The notes under the pieces were generated by a model. The model was not told the DNA's origin, did no database searches, and saw only the letters and a program-made list of their open reading frames with translations. DNA of 64,000 bases, taken from Epiperipatus broadwayi (lineage: Eukaryota; Onychophora; Udeonychophora; Euonychophora; Peripatidae). Positions within the stretch are counted from its first letter, which is position 1. Each line of letters opens with the position of its first letter. The position numbers and the translations under genes are program-made. Positions 11,731 to 23,299 of this stretch are shown piece by piece. The DNA lies in the NCBI GenBank assembly GCA_028023455.1, contig JAQFVV010012416.1, positions 6,863,594 to 6,927,593 of the forward strand, given 5' to 3'.

Positions 11731-12529
11731 TCTAATAAGGAAAATAAATTTTTAAAAAGCATTTATTTAAGGAAAAAGAAAAAATTGAAAAAAAATATAT
11801 ATTAATGCTTTGGGGCTCCCCAACCATATACTGAAGTGCTTTGGTTAGTCTTAGGATGAGCAATCCATAAATAATAAATATAAAGAAGTACGAAATAAAA
11901 TACTGCATTTTACTTACATTTTTCCAACTACCTTTCGATATTTACATTATCATTCATGTTCACATTGATTAATATGACTAGAAAAGCAGTGATGAATAAT
12001 ACAGTTGCATGCACAATGTCACTGCAGCAATGAAGCAGTTACAAAGATAGTCGAGCGAATGTGAGACAGCATATAAATATTTTATTACATAAATAGTACC
12101 ATAAAAATAATAGTAGTCAAATCACAGCTAAAGTAAAATTTCAACACAAGTGTATATAGTTTTAAAGATTGTTTCATTAAACAATCTTAAAAACATTCAC
12201 AGGGCAGATTAGTGACTTTCGAGCATAGGCCAGAGATTGTCTACCCCAGGTATATAAATCATATTACTGTTAAATGGACCATTAAGAGTAAAACATATTC
12301 AAATATTCCCCTTCACCAATCTTCTGTTATAAGCTAGATTACTCACTGGACTCTTTATACAGCTGATCAAATCTTCAGGCTAGTTGACTTTTGTTAATGA
12401 AAAACAATTAATTTGCATACATTCACTTTATTTAACCATTATGTAATTAATACTTTAATAAACTATATTTTATACTATTACTATGAATGAGTGTGCATTT
12501 TAAGCACCCTCTATTATTTATCTAAGATA
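11731..12529. other. AT-rich sequence, no gene seen
   Basis: Upstream of the hAT pseudogene. It may hold the transposon's 5' end, but no inverted repeat was recognised. Confidence 0.4.
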
Positions 12530-13320
12530 TTGTGACACTACAATTCTTTTCCTTCCCCTAATAACTGAATCTTAATTATTAGAATCACCATCGAGGGCGC
12601 CACCAAGGATTTCTCTCTTGGAACCTGGCCACGTAGCTTTACGTAAACCTGGTCTTATTTATTTTTGAACGGCGATTCACCGATTACAAATTTTGTTTAT
12701 AATCTGACAGGGGTTTTCACTTAAGGACACTAACTAATTATTATAAATAATTAAAGAATTCAAATATACGTTGGATACAAAAAAAACTTTCCTTTATTAT
12801 TATTATTATTAATAACATTATATTTCTGCCCGATCCAAAGAGAACTGACTTACAATTTCTGATTTTCAAACTTTTAACTTTCTAAGTATTCTTCCCAAAT
12901 ATCTACCATGGATTTATTCGCACCGACACTAACACTGCGGATTCTAGCAGGCGTGTATACAAAGGCGACTTATAGTATATAATCTTTCCTGAAGTTTATT
13001 TTTAAACCCCACTTTATTTGGTAAATAAATAACTTGCAAACTTAAAATGAACGTATAAGTGTCTTTCGTTTTCTTATACTTTCAACCCTTCCCTTGTTTT
13101 CTGCTAACAAGCAAGTAACGCCCTAAGGTTCTCTGTTGCTTGGCAGCACACTTTTATACCCCCACCCTATTGTTACCCTCTAGATCGAACAGATATTAAA
13201 TAATTTAACATACAGTCATACCAATATTTCATAAAAATATTTAACGATAATTAACATAATTAGTTTACAATATTAAATAAATTTATTTCCCCATCTCTAT
13301 TGTTGAAACATTCGTAACAA
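12530..13320. mobile_element. Possible solo LTR or LTR remnant
   Basis: A segment richer in G+C than its surroundings, bounded by TGTGACAC at 12530 and TTCGTAACA at 13320, a near match to the TGT..ACA ends of Ty3/gypsy LTRs. The minus strand has TATAAAAG at about 13153-13160. GGTGGCGCCC at about 12595-12606 (minus) resembles a primer-binding site, which would instead put the LTR end there. No second copy or clear target-site duplication is visible in the window. Confidence 0.3.
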
Positions 13321-13409
13321 ATATAATAAACGAAAAATAAATCAAAAATAAAGTTCTATTACACTTTAACTAAAGTTCCCATTAATTGAAAAGTTTATAA
13401 TTACCCTGA

Positions 13410-13625
13410 TCAATCAGAGCGAAGTGGTCTGACTTTCATAGATTCACATTCCATTTGTCGTGCCTTTGTCCTTGCATATGAGAATTCTGGTGTGTCCATG
13501 GATGTTCCTTTGGTTGTCCGGCTAGCAATATACATTTCTTTCCATTCCTTGACTCTTTCTGTAGCTTCATTCAGATGGAGTGGTGGCCAATTCCCCAAAG
13601 GGGAAGGTTTTGATAGCTTTAGCCG
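13410..13625 (-). other. Candidate coding exon or fragment of unknown gene
   Basis: A 71-codon open stretch ending at TGA 13410-13412, preceded by a plausible splice acceptor (TTTTCAAATGCATAG, ending 13626). The peptide, which includes WPPLHLNEATERVKEWKEMY and later SYARTKARQMECES, is not low-complexity and looks coding-like in a background of AT-rich sequence. I do not recognise it. It could be a terminal host exon or part of an element linked to the LTR-like segment. Confidence 0.3.
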
Positions 13626-14897
13626 CTATGCATTTGAAAAGAGTCCGCAAAATAAATTTTCTATAATAATTTCTGATTCGGAGCACCGCTTCTCTCTTTT
13701 TTTTGTTTATTGTCCTTGCTGGTCTCTCAAGTCAACTGACTTACTCTAAAAGCGATTTTATCTCTCTTTCTCTTATCTTTTTTTTTTCTTTTTAATTAGC
13801 GTAATAGCAAATATTAACCAAATACTTTTAGTTTGTGAAAGTTTCAACAATAGAGTCTAATTAGTACCAACAATCTAATTTTGTTTTCTTTCCCCCACCC
13901 TTTTATCTCTCGAGTTTTCTCCCTTTTAATTAAACACTTTTAACATTTTTGACAATAAATTATATTTTTTCTTTTTTTTTTTTTTAAAAAATTGCTCAAA
14001 TCTATAGCAAAAATAAAAGTTTAAGATTTTACCCTTCCCATTAAATTAAAATCATTTGTTAATTTTTATTTTACAAACTATTTAACTTCGGAAAATATTT
14101 ATGATGAAATTATAAATATGTGAGCTTATATATATATGAGCTGACTTAAAATATCAGCTCATTATATACTATCCAAATTCAGAATTGTGAACTATGATAA
14201 TACAAGAATCATAGTACTTGGCATAGATAATCGTAAAATACTTTTAAAAAAAAAACTTTAAATAATTCAATATATTCAAATAATTTATAAACTAATATTT
14301 ATTATTTCTTCTCTACATAATCAAATAGTGAAGTCACAGAGATGTGGTAATATCTTTCATTCTTTCAATATAAACATAAAGTAGTGGTATTTGTTGTTTC
14401 TAGATATGTTTCTCAGTAGATGTATTCTTCGATTTAATGGTGACTGCATATGTACTCATTGTCTATTTATAATCTGGATTATATCATACCTTAAAATATG
14501 CATCATAAGTTTAATGCTTAAAATAATTATTAATGTATAATAATTTCTATATGTAAAATTTTGTTTATATTCTGGAATTTTTTTATGTGATTTATTATGT
14601 TTTACTTAAAAGAAAAAGATTGTAAATTTATATCTTTCACTGACAGTCGATGTAATTTTTAAATTATTTACTTTTGAATAGATCATGATTATCCATTTTA
14701 AGTAAGCCAGGGATCACATTAAAAAATGTTTATCCTACAGTTTCAATCAAAATAATAAATACAATACATATATCAAATTATTGGAGAGTCTTACCATTAG
14801 ATAGGCTTAACAGGCATTTCAAAAATATAATTAACAAAATACAATAAATGTTTATAATTATTATCAAGATAATTGATTAGTAATAGAATTAAAATAT
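13626..14897. other. AT-rich sequence, nothing seen
   Basis: Homopolymer-rich, with several T-runs. No supported frame. Confidence 0.5.
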
Positions 14898-15058
14898 AAG
14901 GAATTTGAACTCAGACTTTTAAGCACCTTCAACTATCCATACTATCTCAAACCACTGATACACATGGCCACATACATGTAGAAAAGATAAATAATCATCA
15001 ATATAAGTATTTTGTGCTAAACCAGCACTCATCAGCTGGTCCAGATTATCATATCCCA
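14898..15058 (-). repeat. Family B ribozyme repeat, partial
   Basis: Starts ATTTGAACTCAGACTTTTAAG. The minus-strand ribozyme keeps CTGATGA and a perfect stem II (GTGCTGGTTTAGCAC), but GAAA has become AAAA. The copy stops in a short (TA)n run. Confidence 0.75.
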
Positions 15059-15651
15059 TATATATATATATATTGTACCAAAGTACATTGTTATTGCATT
15101 GCAGTGGTATTTAAAAATAGTAAAATGTCATAAATTTCGTCTTTTTAAAAAAATAAAATGGGAATAAAAGTTAAAAGTTGAGAGAAAATTAAAAAAACTA
15201 AAGAGTAGGGGGGGGGGTGTTAAAGAAAATAAATAATAAACGCTTTAAAAGAGGGTGGGATTTTTTTTATTTTAAAGAAGAAAAAAAATCGATTTTATAA
15301 ATAAAATTATTTAATATTATTTTGATTAGTTTGTAATAAAAGAAAAAATAATAATAAAAAGAATTTCATTTTGTTTTATAATAAATAATTAAATGTGTGT
15401 GTGTGTGTATGTGTAAAAGTTTTGAAGAAAAAATAGAAGCCCAATCAGAGCGAAGTAAAGGACAGTAATTTCACGAGACAATAGATGCTAGAGATAACAA
15501 AAATTTTCCATTATTAAGACGTTTTAAAAACTTTCAACATTCCATTTATTTCGAATATTTTAAAGACATTTAAAAAAATATTTCTTAAAATTATAGATAT
15601 AACAATTATATAAATTGTTATGTCTACTGAAATGATGCAGTGTTAAATTAC

Positions 15652-15753
15652 CATATTGTACAATCGGCTGAAACCTCACTCCGGAAACATCAGCAGGAAG
15701 TTCGGAGGGTAAATCATGGTCAAGTAAAGCAAGAAAATACCGAAATGACGACT
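15652..15753 (-). other. Candidate internal exon, unknown protein
   Basis: Minus-strand 102-nt segment bounded by a TTTTTCAG acceptor and a G|GTAATT donor. It is open in one frame and encodes FRYFLALLDHDLPSELPADV followed by VRFQPIVQYG. It is GC-richer than its surroundings and not low-complexity. No family recognised. It is on the same strand as the candidate at 13410, but the codon phases do not join simply. Confidence 0.3.
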
Positions 15754-15849
15754 CTGAAAAATTCATGAAAGTTATACAATATCATGGAGTCAAGGAATGT
15801 TTGCTTGAAGTTAGTGCTAATCGGTAATAAATAATTTTTAGAGAAACTA

Positions 15850-17089
15850 CATTGTGCTGTGTACGTCATTTCGAACTTTCCAAATCCTAAGTAACTTTTG
15901 ATTTTAGTATTCTCTCATTCTTGATTTTCTTTCAAAATAAATAAAAAGATAAACTGTGATAAATAAAACTTTAAACTTTACAAAATAATATTTAGGAAAT
16001 ATAAATGACATCGGCTTCTGTATTTAATTATGTTAAAAGACATTGTGTGTACGTATGGGTGTATCTTAATATAATATGTCAAGTATATTTTATTTAATAT
16101 AATTTATTAAAATATTTGTTTAAAATGAAAAAGTAATATCATGTATTTAATTATTTATTTAAAATGAAAAGAATAATATAATATATTAAAATATTTATTT
16201 AAAATGGAAAAGAGTATGTGTGTTTAACTTATAAAGCAAAACGGTTGTTTTTTTTTTAATTAAAAAAAAAAGAAATACTTAAAATGTCGTTTAAATATTT
16301 ACGTTTATATTTTGAATACACACATTTATGTTGAACAATATTTAGTAAGATGGGAATGGAGAGATTTAATTATTAACAAGAAACAATTAAATTAAAATTA
16401 AAAGAATAGAGAAACTATATTTTTTTAAAAGTAAGGATTTGTTGTTAAAGACATTAATGTTTTCTCGTTCAGTAAATTATCATTATTATTGAGATAGGAT
16501 TATATGAGAAGATGGAGTTTTATTTTTCTTAGAAGGTAGTTACAATCTGTTGAGCTAGCTGGAGGCTCAGGTACTGGGTTTAGTGCTCATCAAATTAATA
16601 TGTTGATTACACATGTAATTAACTGGTGCCTATAGGTTTTACCTTAAAAATAAATAAAGTGTTTATTTGGTTGATATTTATCCAGTAGCCGAGTGTTTAT
16701 GTTATTGGTAGTTTGCTGCCAATGATATTTTGCACTTTACCTGAGGACCAAGCACCTTTAAAGATTGAATAGTAAGGAAGGTAGAGTATTAGTTTTCATT
16801 TTTTCTATTCGTCATTGTTAATTATTCTAGATAAAGAAGGTGGGCGGTTCAATATATATACAATCAGTGCTTAGTTAATAGAATTAAAGTATCTAATAAA
16901 AATTTGATTCAAATTATTATTTTATTTTTGCACTCAAAAAAATCAAAACTTCTAGGTGGGTTGCACAAACCTCACCTCAGGTCATATGCAATCTGCAGTG
17001 AAGATTTTGGACAGCTCAAGAGTAGATTATTCTCCAAAAAAAATCAAATTTTTTAGAAAGTGGGTAAGTTATTGATGCTCTAGATTCAT
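15850..17089. other. AT-rich sequence, nothing certain
   Basis: Only a fragment of about 25 bases resembling family B (ATATACAATCAGTGCTTAG, near 16858) could be assigned. Confidence 0.4.
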
Positions 17090-18774
17090 TTAAAAGGGTT
17101 CATTATGATGTATATCTATAATAAATTCATCTGGAATGGGCTCCATCAGTGGTTCATTTAGAGAAGAATTTAATCTTGTTTTCTTAATTAATTGAGGTGA
17201 TGAGTCTATTTCTTGATCTGATAAATCCAATAAATTCACTGTATGTACACTTTCACAGTCTGAATTTCCTCTTGATTGAGAAGAGACTGAAGCTTTTGTT
17301 CTCGGTCTTTTTTTTCCTTCTATGCCGCACTCTTCTTTCATTTTGTGTTTCTTTCTCCTCTTGTGCTGAGGTCTCTACATACCATGGACTAGTCTCTCTC
17401 ATGAATGATGCAATGTCTTCATTTAAAGACTGTTTTTGAGAGTATCAGACTGTGATGAAACATCTTGTTCCAAGTTCTGAGTCTCATTCAATATCTCCTC
17501 CTTCTTGTTCATTGTTTTAAGTTTATTCCTTTTCGGTTCTTCTCATTTATCTACACCAGGCCATGATCCTAGGTTATTATAACTTCTGGCCTGACATTTA
17601 TGAAATCTTTTCCTTATAGATCCACATAAGTTACATTTTCTGTCAGGGCATTCCCTCATTAGATGTCCTCTATGCTTGCAAGAAAAACACTGTGGGACTA
17701 CACCTTTCAACAAGATGATTAATGAAGCCTCGTGGTACTCAGTCAAAGAGGGAATTAGCAAAGGAAATATTCCTTTCTTTAATATTAATTTAAAATTGGC
17801 CGAATTTGTTAAGAAGTGTGTACCCTGAAAATTGATCAATTGGAATTGAAGTCTTAGAATTTTTTGCAAGTCTGCAAAACCAAAATTCATATCACAATTT
17901 CAAATCAAACTATTGACATATGCAGATCTATTTAAATCTATGTAGATCAAAAGTTTATTTGCTATAGTCTTGAATTTATTTTTAAATGCTTCTTTCATGA
18001 AAGAATTGTTAAATTGCACAATTAGATATCTATTGTTAGCATGAAATAAAATTTTATATATTGTTTGTCTGAGGCCCTGTTGTTTAATTAAAGCATATAG
18101 TTCTTGTACAGGAAATTTAAATAGATTTAAATGATTGTCTGTGGTCGTCATAATCAATGTACTATCATGTTTATATGTCTGGAATGTCCTCATCAGGACT
18201 GCTGGAATAGCCTGATTAAATTTATCAGAGATTGCAGAATATATTGAGGGGTTATTTCTAATTTCCTCTTCAAGGTCATCAATCTCTGACATCACCTCAT
18301 CCACATTATTGACTTCATCCAAGTGCATCAACTGCAAGGATCTTATGTGTCTATTTGTTTCCTCCCTTTCCTGAAAACCACTATGCAAATGAAAATCATT
18401 ATATTTTGTTTGTTTATATTTATCTTTATGGTTTCAGTATATGTCATGGGCACTGTATTATTTTTGTTTTGAATTTTACTGTCCCAATTTTGACTAGTTT
18501 GCTTAAAGGGGTTAACTTTTGTATCAGCTGTCAAAGGTGAAAAGTTGTCTTTTGAAAGATGATTTATCTTTAAGTCTGTTGATCTTTGATTTTCTCTTAC
18601 TCTTCCCATAGTCAAACTATTATAGTTGGCTTTATAATTACTTTCATTTAATGTGGTTAATTGGCTATCAAAATAAGTATTTCTTGATTTACCATTTATA
18701 TAAATAGGAATTTTACATCTGGCCCTTTGAGCCAAGTCCTTATGAATGGATCTTTCATGGGTCTTTTCATGCAT
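17090..18774 (-). pseudogene. Second, diverged copy of the LINE ORF1, without ORF2
   Basis: Homologous to ORF1 at 4131-6324. NRYLIVQFNNSFMKEAFKNK matches the RYLILQFTNIMAKQAFKNKY segment, FKLILKKGIFPLLIP matches the next block, and CFSCKHRGHLMREC plus CNLCGSIRKRFHKC are the two zinc knuckles. Parts: 18774-18343 (polar N-terminus, different frame), 18388-17900, then 17890-17543 in the same frame after a single TGA at 17900-17902, and a basic/acidic tail at 17341-17090 after further stops. No ORF2 follows on the minus strand below 17090. Either the copy is internally truncated or only the ORF1 part survives. Confidence 0.75.
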
Positions 18775-18789
18775 TTCTAGTTGCTTGAG

Positions 18790-19412
18790 GGTATTATTTT
18801 GGTTCCTATTACTGTTTTCAATACTTCCACTAGCTCCCCATGCAGGAAAATAAATATTCTAAAATAATAAAAAAATTTTATCAAAGATAAATGTTAAGTA
18901 GCTTTTAAGTAATCCCACTGTAGAGCGAATTGCTTTAGTAATCTCTCATTAAAAAAAAAAAAAAAGACAGTATAAACTTTCCAATTGTGAGGTGGAGGTG
19001 ATTAATACCTTTTATAGTCTACTTATCCGGAAAAAAAACTTCTTGATTAAAAATCTTTCCCAAGTAAGATTTGAACTTAGATCACAAGCATGTCAGACAG
19101 ATGTACTATTTCTCCATTATAAGACTGCTCTACATTTATCACTTTATATAAATTCACAAACTTCAGTAATATTTTAATTTTATTGGATCGATATAAACTA
19201 TCATTAAAAAACAAGATTAGCTCTCAAATCTAGTGCATCTATAGTAAGCTTTACCAACCAATGATTACTACATTCAACTTATAATTGCTGATTATTCAAA
19301 CTTGCTATAGATGTCACTATAGTAGACAGCTGTTTTAGTTTATTTTATATTTTGCAATCAAATAATATGTTGAAAAACCTAATTTTATTCAAAATTGTGT
19401 TTGAAAAATATT
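18790..19412. other. AT-rich sequence, nothing seen
   Basis: No gene or repeat supported. Confidence 0.45.
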
Positions 19413-19497
19413 ATTGGTAGCCTAGTAGTTAGCATAGCTGCCTTCCAAGCAGATGGCCTGGGTTCGCTTACCAGTCAATACATTTGACACATGAAAA
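19413..19497 (+). mobile_element. SINE family 2, derived from tRNA-Gly(UCC)
   Basis: ATTGGTAGCCTAGTAGTTAG (A box), then an anticodon arm GCTGC-CTTCCAA-GCAG with TCC in the anticodon position, then GGTTCGCTTACC (B box). AGCATAGCTGCCTTCCAAGC is the characteristic anticodon region of animal tRNA-Gly(UCC). It ends CATTTGACACATGAAAA. Flanking duplications are unclear (GAAAAATAT against GAAAATAT). A better-bounded copy lies at 43412. Confidence 0.75.
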
Positions 19498-19499
19498 TA

Positions 19500-20007
19500 T
19501 ATATTTATTATATTAAAGCACACAATATAGAGGGAAAAAGTAAGAAGATTCTTTTAATTAAATACTATATCTAAGTATGTATGTATACATATAAGTAATA
19601 AAAATAATCAGAACTTCGGGAAATATTATAAGTGCTATCAGATGAAAGTAAATAACAAGAACTAATGATAAATGTTAAAAATAATAGTGAATTAGATAAA
19701 ACTAACAACTTTAAATACTTAGCGCGATTATTAAGATAGATACAAATATAATAATATTAGTCATAAAATTATAATTCTATCGCAAGCATTTTACCTGCTT
19801 GTAAAGAAAAGATTATATTGTTTTTAAACTTTTAATATATAGCTGAACATGCTTTTGGTCCATAGAACTCAGCTCAGTTGCTAAACTTTGTGATGAGTTT
19901 ATAATATTAATGCATCAGGCATTATGCAAATTTAGAAACTTAAATATTTCACTTTTTGAACAAAGCAATGCAAGAGACTTTTTTGTTAATCATGTGGGAG
20001 TCAATCA
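19500..20007. other. AT-rich sequence, nothing seen
   Basis: No gene supported. Confidence 0.45.
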
Positions 20008-20229
20008 TTAGTGATGAACAAAAGCACACATCTCATTAACATTTTGCTGGATGAAGCTAGGACCAAAGTTTATTTCATGTTTGAGAAACACTGACTTAAT
20101 AGTAGGATCATTTTTTGCATGATTGTAGATGTAACGATGCTGTGTCAATCTAATGTCAATATTAGCATGCAATTATTTCTCATAATAAACTACATTGCAA
20201 CTGGAATCATCACAGTCAATCCTATAAAT
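20008..20229 (-). pseudogene. Possible Penelope-like element GIY-YIG endonuclease remnant
   Basis: The minus-strand frame reads IYRIDCDDSSCNVVYYEK, a stop (TAA 20173-20175), then IDIRLTQHRYIY, ending at TAA 20008-20010. The arrangement xYxIxC....C..VYY....(about 10)..IRL.QHR fits the C-terminal GIY-YIG nuclease of Penelope-like retroelements, with Tyr, Arg and His in the expected places. No reverse transcriptase was found upstream on the same strand, so this would be a truncated, dead piece. The call rests on motif spacing only. Confidence 0.4.
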
Positions 20230-21110
20230 GCTCTGAAGGGCTTGATTTGGAGGCAACTTGTCTTTGGTGCTTTATAATAAAATTTGGGTGGAATGCTTTT
20301 GGTACATAACTTAATATTAAAAAGAAATACACCATACACAAAAAAATAAGAAACATGTATTTTCACATAGATCTAAGACTTGGGTATATAATAAAATATC
20401 AATACAAGCATTTCTGATAACAAATAAAATTATGCAGGGGGGTGTGTTACGAATACCAAGAAAATATTAAAAGAAAAATACATGAGTGAGAGAACAAACA
20501 AATATCCTTGACTTTATTTGAAAGAATGATAAAGCTGGATTGGAATTGAGTAAGGCATTTTAAGAATGGGATATATAAGATGGATAGTATGAGATAAGAA
20601 ATTTTTCTGGAGTGATGTGAAACAATGAAGCTAAGGATCAAAGAAACTGGATTAATCTTGAAGACATTTGTTATATAATGGATTGATAATACAAAAAAAT
20701 AATGATAAGAAAAAAATTAAAAAAAACTATACTTCGATTTTATTACTGCTTTTATAATTTCAATATTAAATAATTTATTTATAAAATTTCTATCAATCTA
20801 CAAATTTCATTTGCAGTATTACATGAAATAGTTGTTTTTTTTTGTTTTTTTTTTTAAAAAAAAAAAAGCATTTCATATACTACAAAATGTATTGTTTGTA
20901 AATAAATAGAATTAATCATCATTACCCAATTTAAATCCTGAAAAAATTAAAAATAAATTCAGTGTTAAAAAAATATAATCAGGAAAAAAAATTTTAATAA
21001 AATATATCCCCTATTAATTTTTTTAAATTAAATTTTATTGATACATATTATTTTGCAATATTTAAAGTAAAAATAATTTGCCAAAAGAGTTTTAAGATAT
21101 ATATTTTATA
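20230..21110. other. AT-rich sequence with a possible LTR start
   Basis: At about 20440-20456 a run of G is followed by TGTTACGAATACC, reminiscent of a polypurine tract next to an LTR start. The following 250 bases share short blocks (GGATTG-AATTGA-AAG; GATAAGAAATTTT) with 30574-30745. Nothing else is recognisable. Confidence 0.25.
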
Positions 21111-21111
21111 G

Positions 21112-21540
21112 GGGGCTTGGATTCAGACTTTCAAAATCCCCACAGCTATCCAATCCATCTTATAGAACTGATACAAATGATCACATACATGTGAGAATAA
21201 TAAATGATCTCCAATATACGTATTTCATGCTGAACCAGCACTCATCAATTGATAAAGATCACAATTTCCCACACATATATACAATCGCTGCTCAGTTTAT
21301 ATCAACAAATCTTCAAACTTTAATGGACAGACTTCAATCTTCTCCACTCCCCAGCTTTTTAGCCAGCCATATCATTGAAAATCCGAAGGTGAAATGCTCA
21401 AAGTCCTTGTTGATGTCAATAGTCATACCCATGTTGAACTTAAGTCAATCTGACCTCGGACCTTAATATGTTCATTTAATTATGCAGAAGAGGGCTGGGC
21501 AGAATACAGGCTGAATATTTAATATTTAAATATATGTATA
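21112..21540 (-). repeat. Family B ribozyme repeat, first unit of a tandem pair
   Basis: Antisense reading on the plus strand starts GGATTCAGACTTTC and continues past CCCATGTTGAACTTAAGTC to about 21540, where the next unit begins. The minus-strand ribozyme keeps GAAATACGTATATTGG and a perfect stem II loop, but CTGATGA has become TTGATGA (21242-21248). Its cleavage position (between 21215 and 21214) is 450 bases from that of the next unit. Confidence 0.8.
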
Positions 21541-22165
21541 TTGTCTACACTAAACTTAATCTAATTATAAGGTAATTGAACTCAGACTGTCAAGCTCCCA
21601 ATATATATCCAATCCATCTTATACAAATGACCACATACATATCAGAAAGATAAATTATCTTCAATATATGTATTTTGTGCTGAATCATCACTCATCAATT
21701 GGTCCAAATCACCATCTCCCACACATATATACAATCATTGTTCAGTTTATATTAAGATAGAAAATCTCCAAACTTTAATGGACAAGCTTTAATCTTTTCC
21801 ATTCTCCAACTTTTCAGCCATCCATATCATCTTCAGATTTTCAATAATATGAATGATTGAAAAGTTGCAGAGTGGAGAAGATTGAAGCTTGACCATTAAA
21901 GTTTGAAGATTTTCTATCTTAATATAAACTGAGCAGGGATTATATAGATGTGTGGGAGATGGTGATCTGGACCAACTGAAGAGTGCTGGTTCAGCACAAA
22001 ATATGTATATTGCAGATCATTTATCTTTTTGAATATATGTGGTCATGTGAATCAGTTGTATGAGATGGATTAGATAGCTGTGGGGAGTTTGAAAGTCTGA
22101 GTTCAAGTCCCTTATAATTACATTACGTTTAGTATAGACAATATGCATGTATTTTTGCATATTGT
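21515..22165. repeat. Inverted pair of family B units (palindrome of about 650 bp)
   Basis: Left arm on the minus strand, right arm on the plus strand; outer ends ATTGTCTACACTAAAC and its complement near 22125-22143. The centre lies near 21840. Both ribozymes are decayed: left has TTGATGA and AAAA, right has CTGAAGA (21976-21982) and AAAA. The ribozymes point outward from the centre. Confidence 0.85.
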
Positions 22166-23080
22166 AAATATAATGAATAAATAAAACAAAAAAAGGTTTA
22201 CAAAATAAAATAAAAATTATAAATTTATAAAGATAAATTATATCATCATCATCATTCTAAGCTAATTTACTGCAGTATAAATGTCTCTACAAGTTAAATC
22301 CAATTTGTCTCAAACATTTAAGAAATTGTTTCATAATCATGTGATCAATAGCTAACAATAATAGTCTCAGTTTTAACATAATATAAATTTACATTTTTTA
22401 AATTCATTTTATGAATTTGTTAATTAAATTAATAAAATTGCACATAACCTTAAGAATGGATATTTTATTGAATACTTCCTAATTAATTTCTCAGCAGTAT
22501 GTGATACTGGCATATAATAATTGTGTAATTTCTAGAGATTGTAAAGATTGAGGATTAATCTATCTAGATGCAATTAGAGCCTCATCAACAGATTTAGAAT
22601 TAATCAAAATCACTGAACCTATTTCAGAAATCAATTTAACTATCTCTAACTTACAGCTGAGGAAAGATGTAAACTATATGCTTAATGACTGCTAATTTTT
22701 GCACCTACTGACAAAATTGAAGGATTTACTCAAGGCATTAGATTATCTTTCTCTATAGATTTTTTTTAGAATCTGTAAAATTAATCATACCAAAATAAAT
22801 AAATATCCAGAATTGTTCTAAATTTTTTATAGTTGTAATTTTTATCCATTTTTGGAAAATAATTATTACTCTTTTTAAAACGAAAATATACAATTAAATT
22901 TATTCTTTATTCAATTCATAAATAAATTGAATTCAATTTTCAAAGATTAGTGCAATGCTAAAAATTAGTCATCAAATAGTTAGTAGGTTGAAAAATTATA
23001 TGACGTTCAACCAAATTAAGATTTAATCCAGGAGTCATAAGTTTCCAAGTCTATCTATCTATAAATTAGACAAAATAGTG
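22166..23080. other. AT-rich sequence, nothing seen
   Basis: No gene or recognisable repeat. Confidence 0.45.
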
Positions 23081-23085
23081 ATAAA

Positions 23086-23290
23086 AAAATAAAATAAAGA
23101 TCAAATTAGTTAATAAAATTAAAAAATAGAGTCATATATCACGTGACAAATGGGGTTTGGATATGGTTTCTGATAGAGATTTTTTAAATGCTTTCTCTTG
23201 CTAAGCATTTATCACAAAGCTTGTTGAGCAATTAGCAAAGCTCTTTTAAAGATAAAATTAGTTTTATTTTTAGATGTAAACATTTATCCA
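23086..23290. mobile_element. Decayed copy of a MITE-like element (family D)
   Basis: Shares TTTAAATGCTTTCTCTT, AAGCTTGTT and the end GTCATATATCACGTGAC with the better copy at 43788-44035 in the opposite orientation. One end is not identifiable. Confidence 0.5.
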
Positions 23291-23299
23291 CATGAAAAT

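Noticed and set aside
13410-15452. A 15-base match CAATCAGAGCGAAGT at 13411 and about 15438
   Set aside because: In a 64-kb window a few 15-base coincidences are expected, and the flanks do not match.
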